DNA of 64,000 bases from Pisaster brevispinus (Eukaryota; Echinodermata; Asteroidea; Forcipulatida; Asteriidae). Below are positions 47,201 to 57,516 of this stretch, one piece after another; position 1 is the stretch's first letter, and each line of letters starts with the position of its first letter. Under the pieces are notes generated by a model that did not search any database, was not told the DNA's origin, and saw only the letters and a program-made list of their open reading frames with translations. Location: assembly GCA_023634235.1 (NCBI GenBank), contig JAMKCF010000014.1, positions 3,857,501 through 3,921,500 of the forward strand. The letters are read 5' to 3'. The position numbers and the translations under genes are program-made.

Positions 47201-47785
47201 AAAAAAACATGAAAGAACAAACCCCATGTAAAGCAACAACAGCAATCTTAACCACTAGGAACAAAAAGCAGAGAAAACAAAGCAAAAAAGAGCAAGATAG
47301 AAACAAATAAATCAATGACTCCGTAAACGCAGGTACATAGAAGTGAAAGAAGTCAAGGTGGGCTCATTATGCAATCTCTCAGGCAAACCGTTCCACAAAA
47401 AGAAACCCTTTGTAAGAAATGCATCTTTTGCCTTTCTCAGTCCTACCTTGCAAAGGGCACTTCCATTGGAAAATCTTAAAGTCTATTGGAAACCTTTTGA
47501 AGGGGCACCAAGGCCAAAACCAGGAGCAACACAGGCCTTGGCCTCCATGGCCTCTGTGTAATTCCAGGCCTGTTGAAGCTATGGCATTTCTCTTTGTGCT
47601 TTTGACATTTTTCTGTGTGTATTTTTACAGTGTATACCAAATCGCTGTGTCATCTAATGGACGTTCTCAGTGGGCCACTTATGCAGTGTATGGAGACCAG
47701 ATTAGAAAGAAATCAACACAAGTTGGAGTCATTACAGCAACAAAAACGGGATTTACAAAAACAACTTAGAGTTGCTACTAGGTAG
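41235..47785 (+). CDS. BRCC3: BRCC36 lysine-63-specific deubiquitinase (JAMM/MPN+)
   Basis: Six exons: 41235-41339, 41822-41941, 43064-43151, 43828-43981, 45008-45186 and 47631-47785 (TAG). Phases agree and 266 residues result. The start reads AADAYMVCLTHALSTE and the end has GPLMQCMETRLERNQ, as in human BRCC36. The MPN+ zinc protease motif is complete: Glu35 in MGLCIGE, then His92, His94, Ser102 and Asp105 in HSHPHITVWPSHVD. BRCC36 removes K63-linked ubiquitin in the BRCA1-A (DNA repair) and BRISC (signalling) complexes. Relative to the human long isoform, about 20-25 residues are absent between exons 1 and 2. The C-terminal coiled coil that docks on KIAA0157/Abraxas is present. All introns are GT-AG except intron 2 (AT-AC). 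AATAAA at 48,540 or 49,274 may end the transcript. Confidence 0.95.
41700..41800 (+). repeat. Dispersed repeat ending about 25 bases before BRCC3 exon 2
   Basis: AAAGTCTATGGGAAACTTCT through GACATGGCCTCCTTGGCCTT is closely matched at about 47,478-47,566, just before exon 6. Confidence 0.75.
41942..43063 (+). other. BRCC3: U12-type AT-AC intron of BRCC3
   Basis: Exon 2 ends in GAA and the intron begins ATATCCTTTT, the exact U12 AT-AC donor consensus. A branch-site-like TTCTCCTGAAC lies at 43,041-43,051, and the intron ends in AC about 12 bases later. The next exon reads SLATLMKRPLRVIGWYHSHP, matching the human RLAELTGRPMRVVGWYHSH segment in phase 0. No usable GT lies at the donor boundary. 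The 1,122-base intron also carries a MITE. Confidence 0.9.
42274..42494. mobile_element. MITE (TAAGGGCCATGTGACACAAG ends)
   Basis: The inverted ends are TAAGGGCCATGTGACACAAG and CTCGTGTGACAAGGCCCTTA. Outside them AGTATGTGTGGTTCCGATGG and TTTCCTATGG/GACCACACTC-like text are also roughly inverted (about 42,230-42,570), so this may be nested in an older element. Confidence 0.8.
43188..43245. mobile_element. MITE family B fragment
   Basis: GGGCCCAATTTCATAAAGCT and GTGCTTAGCAAAATTTTGTG, then it breaks off. Confidence 0.55.
43440..43800 (+). repeat. Irregular minisatellite (AGCAATGAATATTCAT unit)
   Basis: About seven copies of a degenerate 40-60 base unit combining CAGCAATGAATATTCAT, CCAAGAAGTTTCTTTCTT and GTCTGC/GTCAGC. 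It ends less than 40 bases before BRCC3 exon 4 (43,828), directly against the acceptor region. Confidence 0.85.
44185..44476. mobile_element. Two adjacent MITE family A copies, inverse orientation
   Basis: ATGATATCATATTGCAGGCTGGC and GATATTGAATGGTCAGACAG followed by TAGGAGGGTT occur twice in succession about 115 bases apart, the second copy shorter. Confidence 0.75.
44795..44935 (+). mobile_element. tRNA-like SINE, same type as 20,805
   Basis: TTCTTTCCCTGCCATTCACC, B-box-like GTTCGAATCCCACC and GTGGATTGGGTTTTCAGTAG match the 20,805 copy. Confidence 0.65.
45458..45607. mobile_element. MITE (ATAGGCCGTTTTCGAAACCA ends)
   Basis: ATAGGCCGTTTTCGAAACCA faces CGTGGTTTCGTAAATGCCCTAT. Inner GGCTTGTGCGTGGGCTTGGG and GAAGCCCAAGCTTCAGCC are also inverted. 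It lies in BRCC3 intron 5. Confidence 0.7.
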
Positions 47786-50700
47786 AGTTTCAACCAAACA
47801 CTGATCAAAGATACTTTAATTGTAAAACCCTTCACAGTGCCATCGCTTGATTTTATCAGTAGTATGTGTTGCACCCAGTATGACCTATGGCCACACACCG
47901 GTGAACATTAATGATTCTGCAGACTGGAAAAATCAACGAAAAGGAAAACTTCAGCTGGCTGTCCACTGATCATTTACTAGTATCTTCAAGTCACTTGTTA
48001 GAATGACTTGAAGATAACAAGTACTGCCAACCCCAGCTCCCCGTGCATGGTCTCCAGGTACACAACTGCTGTTTCATGCTGGTTCAGTGTTAGTAATTAT
48101 GAGTGTTAGTGTGAACCTGGCATGAAACAGTTGAAGGCTAAATATCAAGGGCTCAACATTTTATAGGGGGTATTAAACACATGTCCTCGTTGTGACCACT
48201 ACATATGTTTGTACACAAATATTGTGCACTCAACCTGTAATTCTGTAAAAATAGTTCCCTATTGAGACCTAGCCAAATAGCACTGTGGAGGACCTTGCAG
48301 AGGCCAATGACAAAAGGAAGTTGCCCGAAATTGGCAATAAGTTGTGTGATGACACGAAAGGATGAGCATGGTGAAGGTCAATTTAGTTACCCTGGCTTGA
48401 TTCCTTGACTAAAAATATTCCATAAATGACCACCTCTCTGGGAATTCCCATAGAGGGTAAACTGGGGTAAAAAATGCCAGATTTGTAAGTTTTTGCAAAA
48501 TATCTCAGCATTGCTTGGAGATACACAAATGTACTAGGAAATAAATGTGTGGTTTTATACAATATATATCTCCTTTATCTCCTTAAATCTAAGCTCAATG
48601 TAGTTATACTGATAAGGGGAAGTTTTCCACTCTTTTGGGGAGAAAGTTTGGCAGGCATGTTTGCTCGAGTCTCGGGGTAAAAATGCCAACCCTCATTTTT
48701 TATGTCTAAAGACGGCTTTACCAGAGATGTTCCCGTAGTATTTAAAATGTATTTAATACTCAGTGATACTACATCAAATACAAAACTAACTTTTCAAACA
48801 CAGCTGGTTAGCTAGAGCTACAAAATCAATCATTTGAAACAGGTGTTCTTATGTAGAGGGAAGTCGAACATTAGCGTGCGTTATTTGCACACCTCAAGTT
48901 TGTAGGCTTACGACCGACCGACATTGCACAATCTCCCTAGTCATGGACTAATGGCCACTCCGGGCTGAAATCAACCATGTCTTTGTCGTCAATGCGTCAT
49001 CCTTTTTGCATAATTAATCAAATTAATAGGACTTTGGGTGCAATTGAAAGGTTGGCTACTGAGCGTTTACAAAATAATCACAATTTAGACATGCACATTG
49101 ATTTTCAGCCTAGGTCAAAGTTTACGGATAGTTTACCTAGCCAGTGTTCATCTATGACACACTTCTACAACCAACATGTAAATAATGTACAAATGTAATC
49201 AATGTGACCTATCACATTAACTTTCAAGTTTTCATGACATGATTGATGTACTGTAAAATTGTATATATATTTCAATAAAGAAACGATAATTAAACAAGAG
49301 CATTATATTCAGTATCTCACACAGCTTGAACTAATACCAAGCATAAGTCTACATGAAACTGAAAGTTCTTCCACACAGTCGTTAAAGGTATTATACAGGA
49401 TCGGTAGAGCTGACAAAATATTTGCAGACAGTGTTCATGTTTTATGTGATCAACCACACATATGGAACAACAAACCTGTGAAAATTTTGGCTCACTAAAT
49501 CTGTTGTGTGAGTCTGGAGAAAATAATGAAAAACCATCCACAACAATTTTCAGCATGCAAACACATTATTGTCCTTAATTTTGATTGTGACAACCAAAAC
49601 TTTAGTGGGGGCTTTTAAAAAGGTTGTCAGATACATTTTTCATATGACTTTATTTCAGAGTGAAATATTTCTAGTATTGGTTCTGATATGAATTTCATAA
49701 TAAGGACAGTAAGCTTTTGTACTAAACTTAAATAAGATACTTTTTCTCTTCACCGATCCTGTATAATACCTTTAATATACAGAACTTGGGTTCAACTCAT
49801 TTCATGGGCTATTTGAAATGTTCTTAACAAAGTTCTTAACATTCAAACTTGATTAGTTTAAACTCTACTTCTATCTTGGCCCAATTTCATAGAGCTGCTT
49901 AAGCAGAAAATATTGCTTAGCAATTTTCTGCTAGGCAAAAACAAGCAGTATACCAGTCACAGATTGTACACCTGACATGGTATTTTGGCTGGTAACCTTA
50001 TCCTGGTAAGCATAGCTTGGTTGTGCTTAGCTACTTTTTGTGATTAAACAGCTCAATGAAATTGGGGCCTGATTAACAAGTTGAAGTCAGTAGCAGCCCT
50101 CCGGAGAAGTTCCTTTTTATCAATACTGCTCAAATTTGAGACAATAACAATCGACGAGTCACACAAACCACTGTTGCTCATCACGAATGTGTGATTATAC
50201 AGTGTAACTTTACTTTGTGCTTTCCGAGTTTTGCTGGTGGGGTTTGAAACTAGAACCCCAACTGTAACTATACTATTCCAAAGCCGATTAAATGCACAGC
50301 TGTTTCAATATTGACTGTTATGGGCAATGTTGTTCCCCCAGTCTTTATTAAGTGCACAATTTTAGAGCATAACCAATCATCTCTTCATGAATAGCATATT
50401 ATTTTATAATATAAAAAAAAACTTTCTATGTACATAAATTGAGAAAAAAAAGGTTGAATAAAACACGTTTTGTCGTGAACTGTCCTTCATCACTTATCTT
50501 TCTCTGTATGTTTCAATTTGTTTATACTTTTTATTATTACAGTTAAACTACAATTTCAAGTTATTAATTTGATTGAACCATCATTCAGTTAATTTCTCTC
50601 GGTTGATGTAGATTCATTTAAATACTATTTTGGTTTGACCCCAACACCATTGTGTCATGAGCACCGTATACTCGGTGCTTTCAGAGTCATGAAACAAATA

Positions 50701-51689
50701 ATAATCCAATGGATATTCAGATGGGATTCGAACCAACGACCCCAATATTACAGGGCAGGTTTACTATTTGTGTTTTACCCGTACACCGATTTGTGTTTTT
50801 AAAAACCCACAATTTTTTAAAATAAGCATTCTATGATATTAAGTACCTTCCCGAGTCCTGTGAAGAAGAAAAAAGGGACAATCGACTGGAATGTTAACAT
50901 GTATGTTATTCTTACCGGTTGAACTTCATTAACCCTCCTATTTCTTCCATTTACAATTTAAAATCACTACTTACAGCACGGTTTATTTTCATTTATGTAA
51001 GAAAGACATAAGGAGCGCCCAGTGTTTTTTTGCTCATCACTTTCTGAATGTTCGCTTATGTATTTCTGGTCCCTTTTAGTTAGCCAAAATACAGGCCACT
51101 TTTTTTCACCACTTGGCAAAATCTGGAAGGGGGTGGGAGTGATTATATGAGCCATCCCTTCTCTCCTGGACCAAAAACTAGGGGTGTATTATATTCCACC
51201 CCAATTTACGCCCCCTCCCCTGACACTAACCCTATTGAACACATCTTTTGAACACTTTTTGACACAATGTCGCTGACGTGACACAAACATGGCGTCACAT
51301 AATTATCGCCACATTTCTGGAAATACTGTCTTTATGCCAGAGCATACTCAGTGCCCGACTGGACAAGAGCGTTTTATCTGGTGTGTCGCATGCAGCTTGT
51401 ATTTATTGCCGCGTTTTTACGAAACTACGGAGGTGTAGTGCCTGTGAATAGAAGAGAGAAAAATATCCCGCTCTTATTGTGTACGTAACTCTGGACTTAT
51501 GGTGTACGTACATGATGGTTATCATGTTCGTACACGAGTTATCGTGTGTGTACTCGATAACTCATGATAATCAAGCTAGCTAGATTGAGCAAAATGTTTA
51601 TTAAAGATAGATTCTTGGATTAGGGTTAAAGTTTGACAATTTAAACAGAATAAAGTTCGAATATTGATTTATAAAACACATGTATGTGC
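47786..51689. other. Intergenic between BRCC3 and the ASIC cluster
   Basis: The first part may be BRCC3 3' untranslated sequence. A short open frame at 48,977-49,198 matches nothing I recognise. A family B MITE lies at 49,879-50,068. TTTATT at 51,597 (AATAAA on the minus strand) could end the ASIC-1 transcript. The segment 51,480-51,590 is rich in short palindromes built from GTACGTA and TTATCATGT/ACATGATAA. Confidence 0.5.
49879..50068. mobile_element. MITE family B, full length
   Basis: GGCCCAATTTCATAGAGCTG and AACAGCTCAATGAAATTGGG, then GCC, form the inverted ends. The interior has GGCTGGTAACCTTATCCTGG and repeated GCTTAGCA. Confidence 0.85.
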
Positions 51690-53177
51690 TTACTCTGTTT
51701 CCAAAACATGCACTTCAGTTTTTTGAGATTGCCGCTTTAAAGGGTTCTTCATTGAACAGTGCACTTTATTGTCCCCCACCTTAGCCTTGACGAACAAGCG
51801 CTTGATCCGTCTCACCAAGTAATCAACAAACTCCACAGCGGTGATAATACTTGCGCCGAGGAACAGCCCGAGCTGCCCGCCGAGTTCTCCCAGCAGTGCA
51901 GTGAACGTCAGATCCTTAACTTGCTTGTAGGTGGTGGTGCTCAACTCGTTGTAGTACACGTCCAAATACACTAAACTTTTGGCGACATATTCTTCATCGA
52001 ATAATGATGCGTTCTCTCGGCTTGCGTAAAGGTTAGCGGCACTTTTAAGGGAATTTTTGCTCGGATACCTCGCCATCGATATCGTGGGTTCGTAGGTGAA
52101 GTAGTCACAAGATACGGGGCAGTCGCAGGTGTCTTCCGCCGCCTTGGCACGATGGAGCTCCAAGGCCTTCTTGGTGCATGGTAGCTGCGTGATATTACAC
52201 AGAGGTGTTTCGTCAAAAGGTGCGAAGTACCCAAGAGGCTTACAGGAGCACGTGTAGGTGATAGCATCACGCTCGCAGTCAGACAGGCAGGTGTTTCTGC
52301 TGTACTCTATGCTATGGTCTTCTGGAAAAACCTCATCGATTGCGCAAACTCCCCACGGTTTGGGGAGGTTCTGATGATGTGTCTGGCGTACGGATGCAAA
52401 GGTATGAAACCCAGGGGCCGCAGATAGTCCCATGGTGTCCATTTCAGGAACCTCGTTGTGAGGATGAATCGCAAATTTGATTCCTGCTTCAGTATTGCCA
52501 TCTTCAGTCTCGGTGTATTCGTTCTCCTCGATGTCAAGAACCAACTGAAGCCCGTTCCCGATCCCCGGCAAGGTTTGTGTGCCATTGAGTGTCGGCAGGA
52601 ACAAAAACGTGTAACACAGTCCGTAACGCGGGGAGTAGAAGTCTGTGAAGTTTTCCATATCACACTTAGCTCCTTTCCATTTGCACATGTACATTGATTT
52701 CTTCAAGGAATAACCAGTTTTCAAAGCAAAGTCTGCGTAGTTAAACGAATCATCCGAATAGAAGTCTTCCAAATTATTGGTTGAGTTAAGTTCTGGGAAT
52801 CCATCATCAGAGTAAGTTTCTTCATAAACTCGTATGAGATTGTGTACATGCTTCTTGTCCTGAATTTGAGAGCTCATAAACCGGTTGTAGTTACAAATTG
52901 TCACGGCGGGAAAGTCGAGACTTGGCACGAACTCGACAATGACATTGGTGCTTGCGTCGTATTTCATGTACGCCCTAATGCGATCGAACGTAACGGCCGT
53001 GTAAACCCCACCAGCCACCAGTAAAACGAACACCCAAGGGGCTTTACCCCATATCCCACGGTTCTCCGCTACTCGACCTATGCCATGAAGGGTCGTAGAC
53101 GTTGCAAACTGAAACTCTAAACTTGCTTGTTTTGCATCTTCACTTTCTGGAGTGAAAACCTCGATTTTGTCTGCCAT
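51690..53177 (-). CDS. ASIC-like DEG/ENaC sodium channel 1
   Basis: One uninterrupted 495-residue frame. The ATG at 53,177 (MADK) is chosen because the frame upstream has no other ATG. Visible family features: cytoplasmic His31-Gly32 (LHGIG) gating motif; TM1 at about 47-65; the post-TM1 signature FPAVTICNYNRF; a Cys-rich extracellular domain (ending CDCPVSCDYFTY); the pre-TM2 and pore segment GGQLGLFLGAS with the G-A-S selectivity filter at 441-443; then TM2 and a short basic tail. Length is normal for ASICs, which are trimeric proton- or ligand-gated Na+ channels in the plasma membrane. Activation by acid cannot be inferred from sequence. A TTTTCTGATTCAG just upstream of the ATG looks like a splice acceptor, so a 5' untranslated exon is likely. 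It lacks the Glu-Lys pair present in genes 2 and 3 after SSQIQ. Confidence 0.93.
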   Translation of the reverse strand: MADKIEVFTPESEDAKQASLEFQFATSTTLHGIGRVAENRGIWGKAPWVFVLLVAGGVYTAVTFDRIRAYMKYDASTNVIVEFVPSLDFPAVTICNYNRFMSSQIQDKKHVHNLIRVYEETYSDDGFPELNSTNNLEDFYSDDSFNYADFALKTGYSLKKSMYMCKWKGAKCDMENFTDFYSPRYGLCYTFLFLPTLNGTQTLPGIGNGLQLVLDIEENEYTETEDGNTEAGIKFAIHPHNEVPEMDTMGLSAAPGFHTFASVRQTHHQNLPKPWGVCAIDEVFPEDHSIEYSRNTCLSDCERDAITYTCSCKPLGYFAPFDETPLCNITQLPCTKKALELHRAKAAEDTCDCPVSCDYFTYEPTISMARYPSKNSLKSAANLYASRENASLFDEEYVAKSLVYLDVYYNELSTTTYKQVKDLTFTALLGELGGQLGLFLGASIITAVEFVDYLVRRIKRLFVKAKVGDNKVHCSMKNPLKRQSQKTEVHVLETE

Positions 53178-53456
53178 AGTCACTTGCTGCTGAATCAGAA
53201 AAGAGGCTTCAAGAGAGTAAGACTGCTTGAGGATTGGTCGCTAAGCCGTCAACAAACCACTCGTGACGATCTTGACTCTAAACAAGTAAACTGCCAACTG
53301 AACAGTGCGCACTATCGTCAGTCAGTTTTAACGAGCGGTTCGTAGAAGGTTAATGTGAGTTGTTTCACCAGTGAATCGTTTAACAAAATAAAAATTTTAC
53401 TTAATTCAATGTTTCTTCAAGACTAATAAACGCAACCCTGACGCTTCCCTTTATTA

Positions 53457-53770
53457 TCACGGAACAATAAAAGCTTCGTCTTTATGATTCAAACGTTTTA
53501 ACATCGAACAAAGGGGAATTTTGTCATTTACTGATTCAGCAAAAATAAAGGCACAGCAATATTTCACTGCGGAGAAATAAATACGTTGTTTAGTAGTATC
53601 AGACGTCCAAATTACTAAACGTTTGGCGACATAATGTTCATCGTACGCGTAAAATTGATGCGTTCTGTCGGCTTTCGCCATGTTTTCAAGGACGCCTGTA
53701 CTCGGGATACCTTTTAAACGATATTATTGAGCAAGTCTCGTGGGTATTCGAACATCGGGACCCGCAATAG
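53457..53770 (-). pseudogene. ASIC relic lacking TM2 (spacer 1)
   Basis: Reverse-strand text includes GACAGAACGCATCA, DEHYVAKRLVIW and NDKIPLCSM. These parallel ENASLFDEEYVAKSLVYLD and GDNKVHCSM of the intact channels, and upstream ISFKRYPEY parallels ISMARYPSK. The order is conserved, but the frame is broken before the DEHYVAK block and the pore/TM2 region is missing. It is a decayed 3' part of a fourth channel gene. Confidence 0.75.
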
Positions 53771-54139
53771 TGCGCAAGTTCGTTTCCGTCACACGTTAAA
53801 GGCAAGGTATTCTTTTCGAACTTGTCAAAGACCAGTATCCTCACTCGGTGTATCCCAACATAGGCACACATTTACAAACGTGTGGAAATTTGGGCCCAAT
53901 TAGTCATCGTAGTTGCAAGAAAATACTAAAATAAAAAACAACCTTTTTGTTGCATAGAATTGTCCGTATTCAGATGCCTGAGAAAGGCTTCATGAAAGGG
54001 CCATTTTGACAACTTGAAATCCTTTCAAGAGTTGTCAACCAACATCGCCGGATTCCTCGGAAATGAAAGAAAAAATATCCTCGGGACTCTTTTTGCTGCT
54101 TCTGGAATCCACCAAAAGCACATTATTTTGCTTGGCATG

Positions 54140-54522
54140 ATGCAAACTTACACCCGGAATAAAAAATAAATAAAAATCAGTAATTGTACAGAAACGATAA
54201 ATAATCTTCACCAGTCCGCGGTATGACGTATTGGTTCCGAGCACGAGGGCACCGCCAACGGCGATAAAAAACACTAGCAAAAAGAAAAAGAAAAAAGGGG
54301 GGACTAGTTTTTTCGATCAAACTTTAGCAAAATTGCGGCGCAGCACACTTCAAACATCACGACAAAATAATAACTTTACACATAATAAAACAAGTATAAA
54401 GGGTCGAATTTGTTTTAGTGATTTCGTTCAAGTTTACCTTTAAAGAAATGTACAACGGACCAAAGAGGTCCCCAAAATATTCGGATACGCGCGAGACTTG
54501 CACGGTCTATTCCAGACATGTT
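54140..54522 (-). pseudogene. Possible N-terminal DEG/ENaC exon pair (spacer 1)
   Basis: On the minus strand, a frame starting at ATG 54,520 reads MSGIDRASLARIRIFWGPLW then SVVHFFK and meets a donor GTAAAC. After TTTTTGCTAG (ending near 54,283) it continues as VFFIAVGGALVLGTNTSYRG, with a later donor GTAAGT. A short polar start, a Trp-rich segment and one hydrophobic stretch resemble the N-terminus and TM1 of DEG/ENaC channels. It lies upstream of, and in order with, the C-terminal relic. The family call is tentative; it could be an unrelated small membrane protein. Confidence 0.35.
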
Positions 54523-54828
54523 TTTCTGGCTAGAAAACAAAACAAAACAGGGTTTTATCCCATGTCGGGGACCCTGTGTTTGTTGGCTTAGATGAGAACC
54601 GTCGATGTGTCTTCACTGGTCCTCTCTACACACGTATCTTCATGCCTATGGGTTGTGTTTAGTCCATTTGAGGATCCCATGGGTTTAATAAGCAAATAAA
54701 ATATTTGAAATAAAAATGATTACAGGCACGAGAATCATTTGATTCTCCTTTTGACGAGGGGAATGGCCCATCATCACCCCTTCAGACTTCCCCCATGCTG
54801 TGAAAACGATACGAGTATCGCAATTACC

Positions 54829-54938
54829 CATTTTGAGATATGGTGGACTCATTACTATTGGACTTTTTGGTTTGGGCGAATTTGTCTGTAGACACCCAGA
54901 CCAAAGAGAGCAATAGTGTCCACCATATCTCAAAAAGG
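54829..54938. mobile_element. Hairpin MITE (TTTTGAGATATGGTGGAC ends)
   Basis: TTTTGAGATATGGTGGACTC faces GTGTCCACCATATCTCAAAA about 70 bases on, with inner ACTATTG/CAATAGT also inverted. Present identically in the second spacer. Confidence 0.8.
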
Positions 54939-55447
54939 CTAATGTCTGGCAGTCACTAATAATGTAGTTATCGTGTACAATGTATACGTATAACATGATA
55001 GTTACCGTGTACGTACAGATAAGAGTGGAACCTTTTTATTTACGTGGCGGCACTATTAAGCTTCCGTACAGTGTTCCAGCCGCGATGACTATTTATAGCG
55101 TTAGGGCATTTAACGAAACGAACAAGTTGTGCGTATAGGGTCCGGGGCCCGCTGTAGGGCCCCAGATTTCTTTTTACATTGGAATGCTCTGGTGCAATCT
55201 GATATTCAGAGGCGTTTTACAGTTTTTTACAACTCGTTTTTAAATTAGCGATTTGCTTAATTGCCTTTCAATTTTCTTTTTTCTTTTTTCTTTTTTACAC
55301 TATGAGGAAATAAGGTGAGGGGCGCCCGCCTGAAACCGCCGCTGCTTAAAACCAAAAGCAATATATCACAACCTAGCTAGCTAGATTGGGCCAGTGTATT
55401 GAAATAGAATAAAGTTTGAACTATATTGATTTGAAAATGTATATACT

Positions 55448-56923
55448 TTACTCGGTTTCCAAATCACGCACTTCAGTTTGTTGAGATGCCGCATTAAGGT
55501 TATTCATTGAACAGTGCACTTTATTGTCCCCCACCTTAGCCTTGACGAACAAGCGCTTGATCCGTCTCACCACGTAATCAACAAGCTCCACGGCGGTGAT
55601 AATACTTGCGCCGAGGAACAGCCCGAGCTGCCCGCCGAGCTCTCCCAGCAGCGCAGTGAACGTCAGATCCTTAACTTGCTTGTAGGTGGTGGTGCTCAAC
55701 TCGTTGTAGTACACGTCCAAAAACACTAAACTTTTGGCGACGTGATCTTCATCGTAGAATGATGCGTTCTCTCGGCTTTCGTAATTTTCCAGAATATTTT
55801 CCTGGACACTTTTGCTCGGATACCTCGCCATCGATATCGTGGGTTCGTAGGTGAAGTAGTCACAAGATACGGGGCAGTCGCAGGTGTCTTCCGCCGCCTT
55901 GGCACGATGGAGCTCCAAGGCCTTCTTGGTGCACGGTAGCTGTGTGATATTACATAGAGGTATTCCGTCCAATTCTCTGGACCCAAGAAGCTGACAGGAG
56001 CACTTATCGATAATAGCATCACTCTCGCAGTCAGACAGACAGACGTTTCTGCTATAACTTTTAGGGTCGTTTTGAAAAGCCTCGTCGGTGCGGCAAACTC
56101 CCCACGGTTTGGGGAGGTTCTGATGATGTGTCTGGCGTACGGATGCAAAGGTATGAAACCCAGGAGCTGCAGATAGTCCCATGGTGTCCATTTCAGGGTA
56201 CTCAGTGTAAGAATGAATCGCAAATTTGATTCCCGCTTCAGTGTTGCCGTGTACAGTCTCGGTGTATTCGCTCTCCTCGATGTCAAAAACCAACTGTAGC
56301 CCGTTCCCGATCCCCGGCAGGGTTTGGTTGTGGTGCGTATGCGAGAATGTGTAACACTGTCCGTAACTCGACGAGTAGAAGTCTGTGAAGTTTTCCACAC
56401 CACATTTCGCCCCTTTCCACTTGCACATGTGCATTGATTTCTTCAAGGAATAACCAGTTTTAAATGCAAAGTCTACGTAGTTAAACGAATCATCCGAATA
56501 GAAGTCGTCCAAATTATCGGTTGAGTTAAGTTCTGGGAATCCATCATCAGAGTAAGTTTCTTCATAAACTTGTATGAGATTTTGTACGTGCTTCTTGTCC
56601 TTTTCCTGAATTTGAGAGCTCATAAACCGGTTGTAGTTACAAATTGTCACGGCGGGAAAGTCGAGACTTGGCACGAACTCGACCATGACATTTGTGCTTG
56701 CGTCGTATTTCATGTACGCACTAACACGATCGAATGTAACGGCCGCGTAAACCCCACCAGCCACCAGTAAAACGAACACCCAAGGGGCTTTACCCCATAT
56801 CCCACGGCTCTCCGCTACTCGACCTATGCCATGAAGGGTCGTAGACGTTGCAAACTGAAACTCTAAACTTGCTTGTTTTGCATCTTCACTTTCTGGAGTG
56901 AAAACCTCGATTTTGTCTGCCAT
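55448..56923 (-). CDS. ASIC-like DEG/ENaC sodium channel 2 (chimeric)
   Basis: One 491-residue frame from the ATG at 56,923, with the same architecture as its neighbours: LHGIG, TM1, FPAVTICN, Cys-rich ectodomain and GAS filter. The first 30-odd codons and all upstream DNA are practically identical to gene 1, including VFTPESEDAKQAS. From the extracellular region onward it matches gene 3 almost base for base, including KCGVENFTDFYSSSYG and the tail NNLNAASQQTEVRDLETE. A few private substitutions exist (Ser39, Val-Ser in place of Ile-Arg after TM1). No disabling mutation is seen. The likely origin is unequal crossing-over between genes 1 and 3. Confidence 0.93.
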   Translation of the reverse strand: MADKIEVFTPESEDAKQASLEFQFATSTTLHGIGRVAESRGIWGKAPWVFVLLVAGGVYAAVTFDRVSAYMKYDASTNVMVEFVPSLDFPAVTICNYNRFMSSQIQEKDKKHVQNLIQVYEETYSDDGFPELNSTDNLDDFYSDDSFNYVDFAFKTGYSLKKSMHMCKWKGAKCGVENFTDFYSSSYGQCYTFSHTHHNQTLPGIGNGLQLVFDIEESEYTETVHGNTEAGIKFAIHSYTEYPEMDTMGLSAAPGFHTFASVRQTHHQNLPKPWGVCRTDEAFQNDPKSYSRNVCLSDCESDAIIDKCSCQLLGSRELDGIPLCNITQLPCTKKALELHRAKAAEDTCDCPVSCDYFTYEPTISMARYPSKSVQENILENYESRENASFYDEDHVAKSLVFLDVYYNELSTTTYKQVKDLTFTALLGELGGQLGLFLGASIITAVELVDYVVRRIKRLFVKAKVGDNKVHCSMNNLNAASQQTEVRDLETE

Positions 56924-57202
56924 AGTCACTTGCTGCTGAATCAGAAAAGAGGCTTCAAGAGAGTAAGACTGCTTGAGGATTGGTCGCTAAGCCGTCAACA
57001 AACCACTCGTGACGATCTTGACTCTAAACAAGTAAACTGCCAACTGAACAGTGCGCACTATCGTCAGTCAGTTTTAACGAGCGGTTCGTAGAAGGTTAAT
57101 GTGAGTTGTTTCACCAGTGAATCGTTTAACAAAATAAAAATTTTACTTAATTCAATGTTTCTTCAAGACTAATAAACGCAACCCTGACGCTTCCCTTTAT
57201 TA

Positions 57203-57516
57203 TCACGGAACAATAAAAGCTTCGTCTTTATGATTCAAACGTTTTAACATCGAACAAAGGGGAATTTTGTCATTTACTGATTCAGCAAAAATAAAGGCAC
57301 AGCAATATTTCACTGCGGAGAAATAAATACGTTGTTTAGTAGTATCAGACGTCCAAATTACTAAACGTTTGGCGACATAATGTTCATCGTACGCGTAAAA
57401 TTGATGCGTTCTGTCGGCTTTCGCCATATTTTCAAGGACGCCTGTACTCGGGATACCCTTTAAACGATATTATTGAGCAAGTCTCGTGGGTATTCGAACA
57501 TCGGGACCCGCAATAG
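57203..57516 (-). pseudogene. ASIC relic lacking TM2 (spacer 2)
   Basis: Duplicate of the 53,457-53,770 relic with almost no changes; SFKGYPEY replaces SFKRYPEY. Confidence 0.75.

Larger units (their letters stand above)
53178..55447. repeat. Spacer between ASIC genes 1 and 2, copy 1 of a 3.74-kb duplication
   Basis: The region corresponds position by position (offset about 3,745) to 56,924-59,182 with only scattered single-base and small indel differences. It contains an ASIC relic, an N-terminal DEG/ENaC-like exon pair and a hairpin MITE. Confidence 0.95.

Noticed and set aside
48977..49198. 73-codon plus-strand frame beyond BRCC3
   Set aside because: No family resemblance, no splice context, and it lies where BRCC3 3' untranslated sequence may run.
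55726..56403. 225-codon frames overlapping ASIC genes 2 and 3 on the same strand
   Set aside because: They are alternate-frame shadows of the channel coding sequence, present only because that sequence is GC-richer and conserved between copies.
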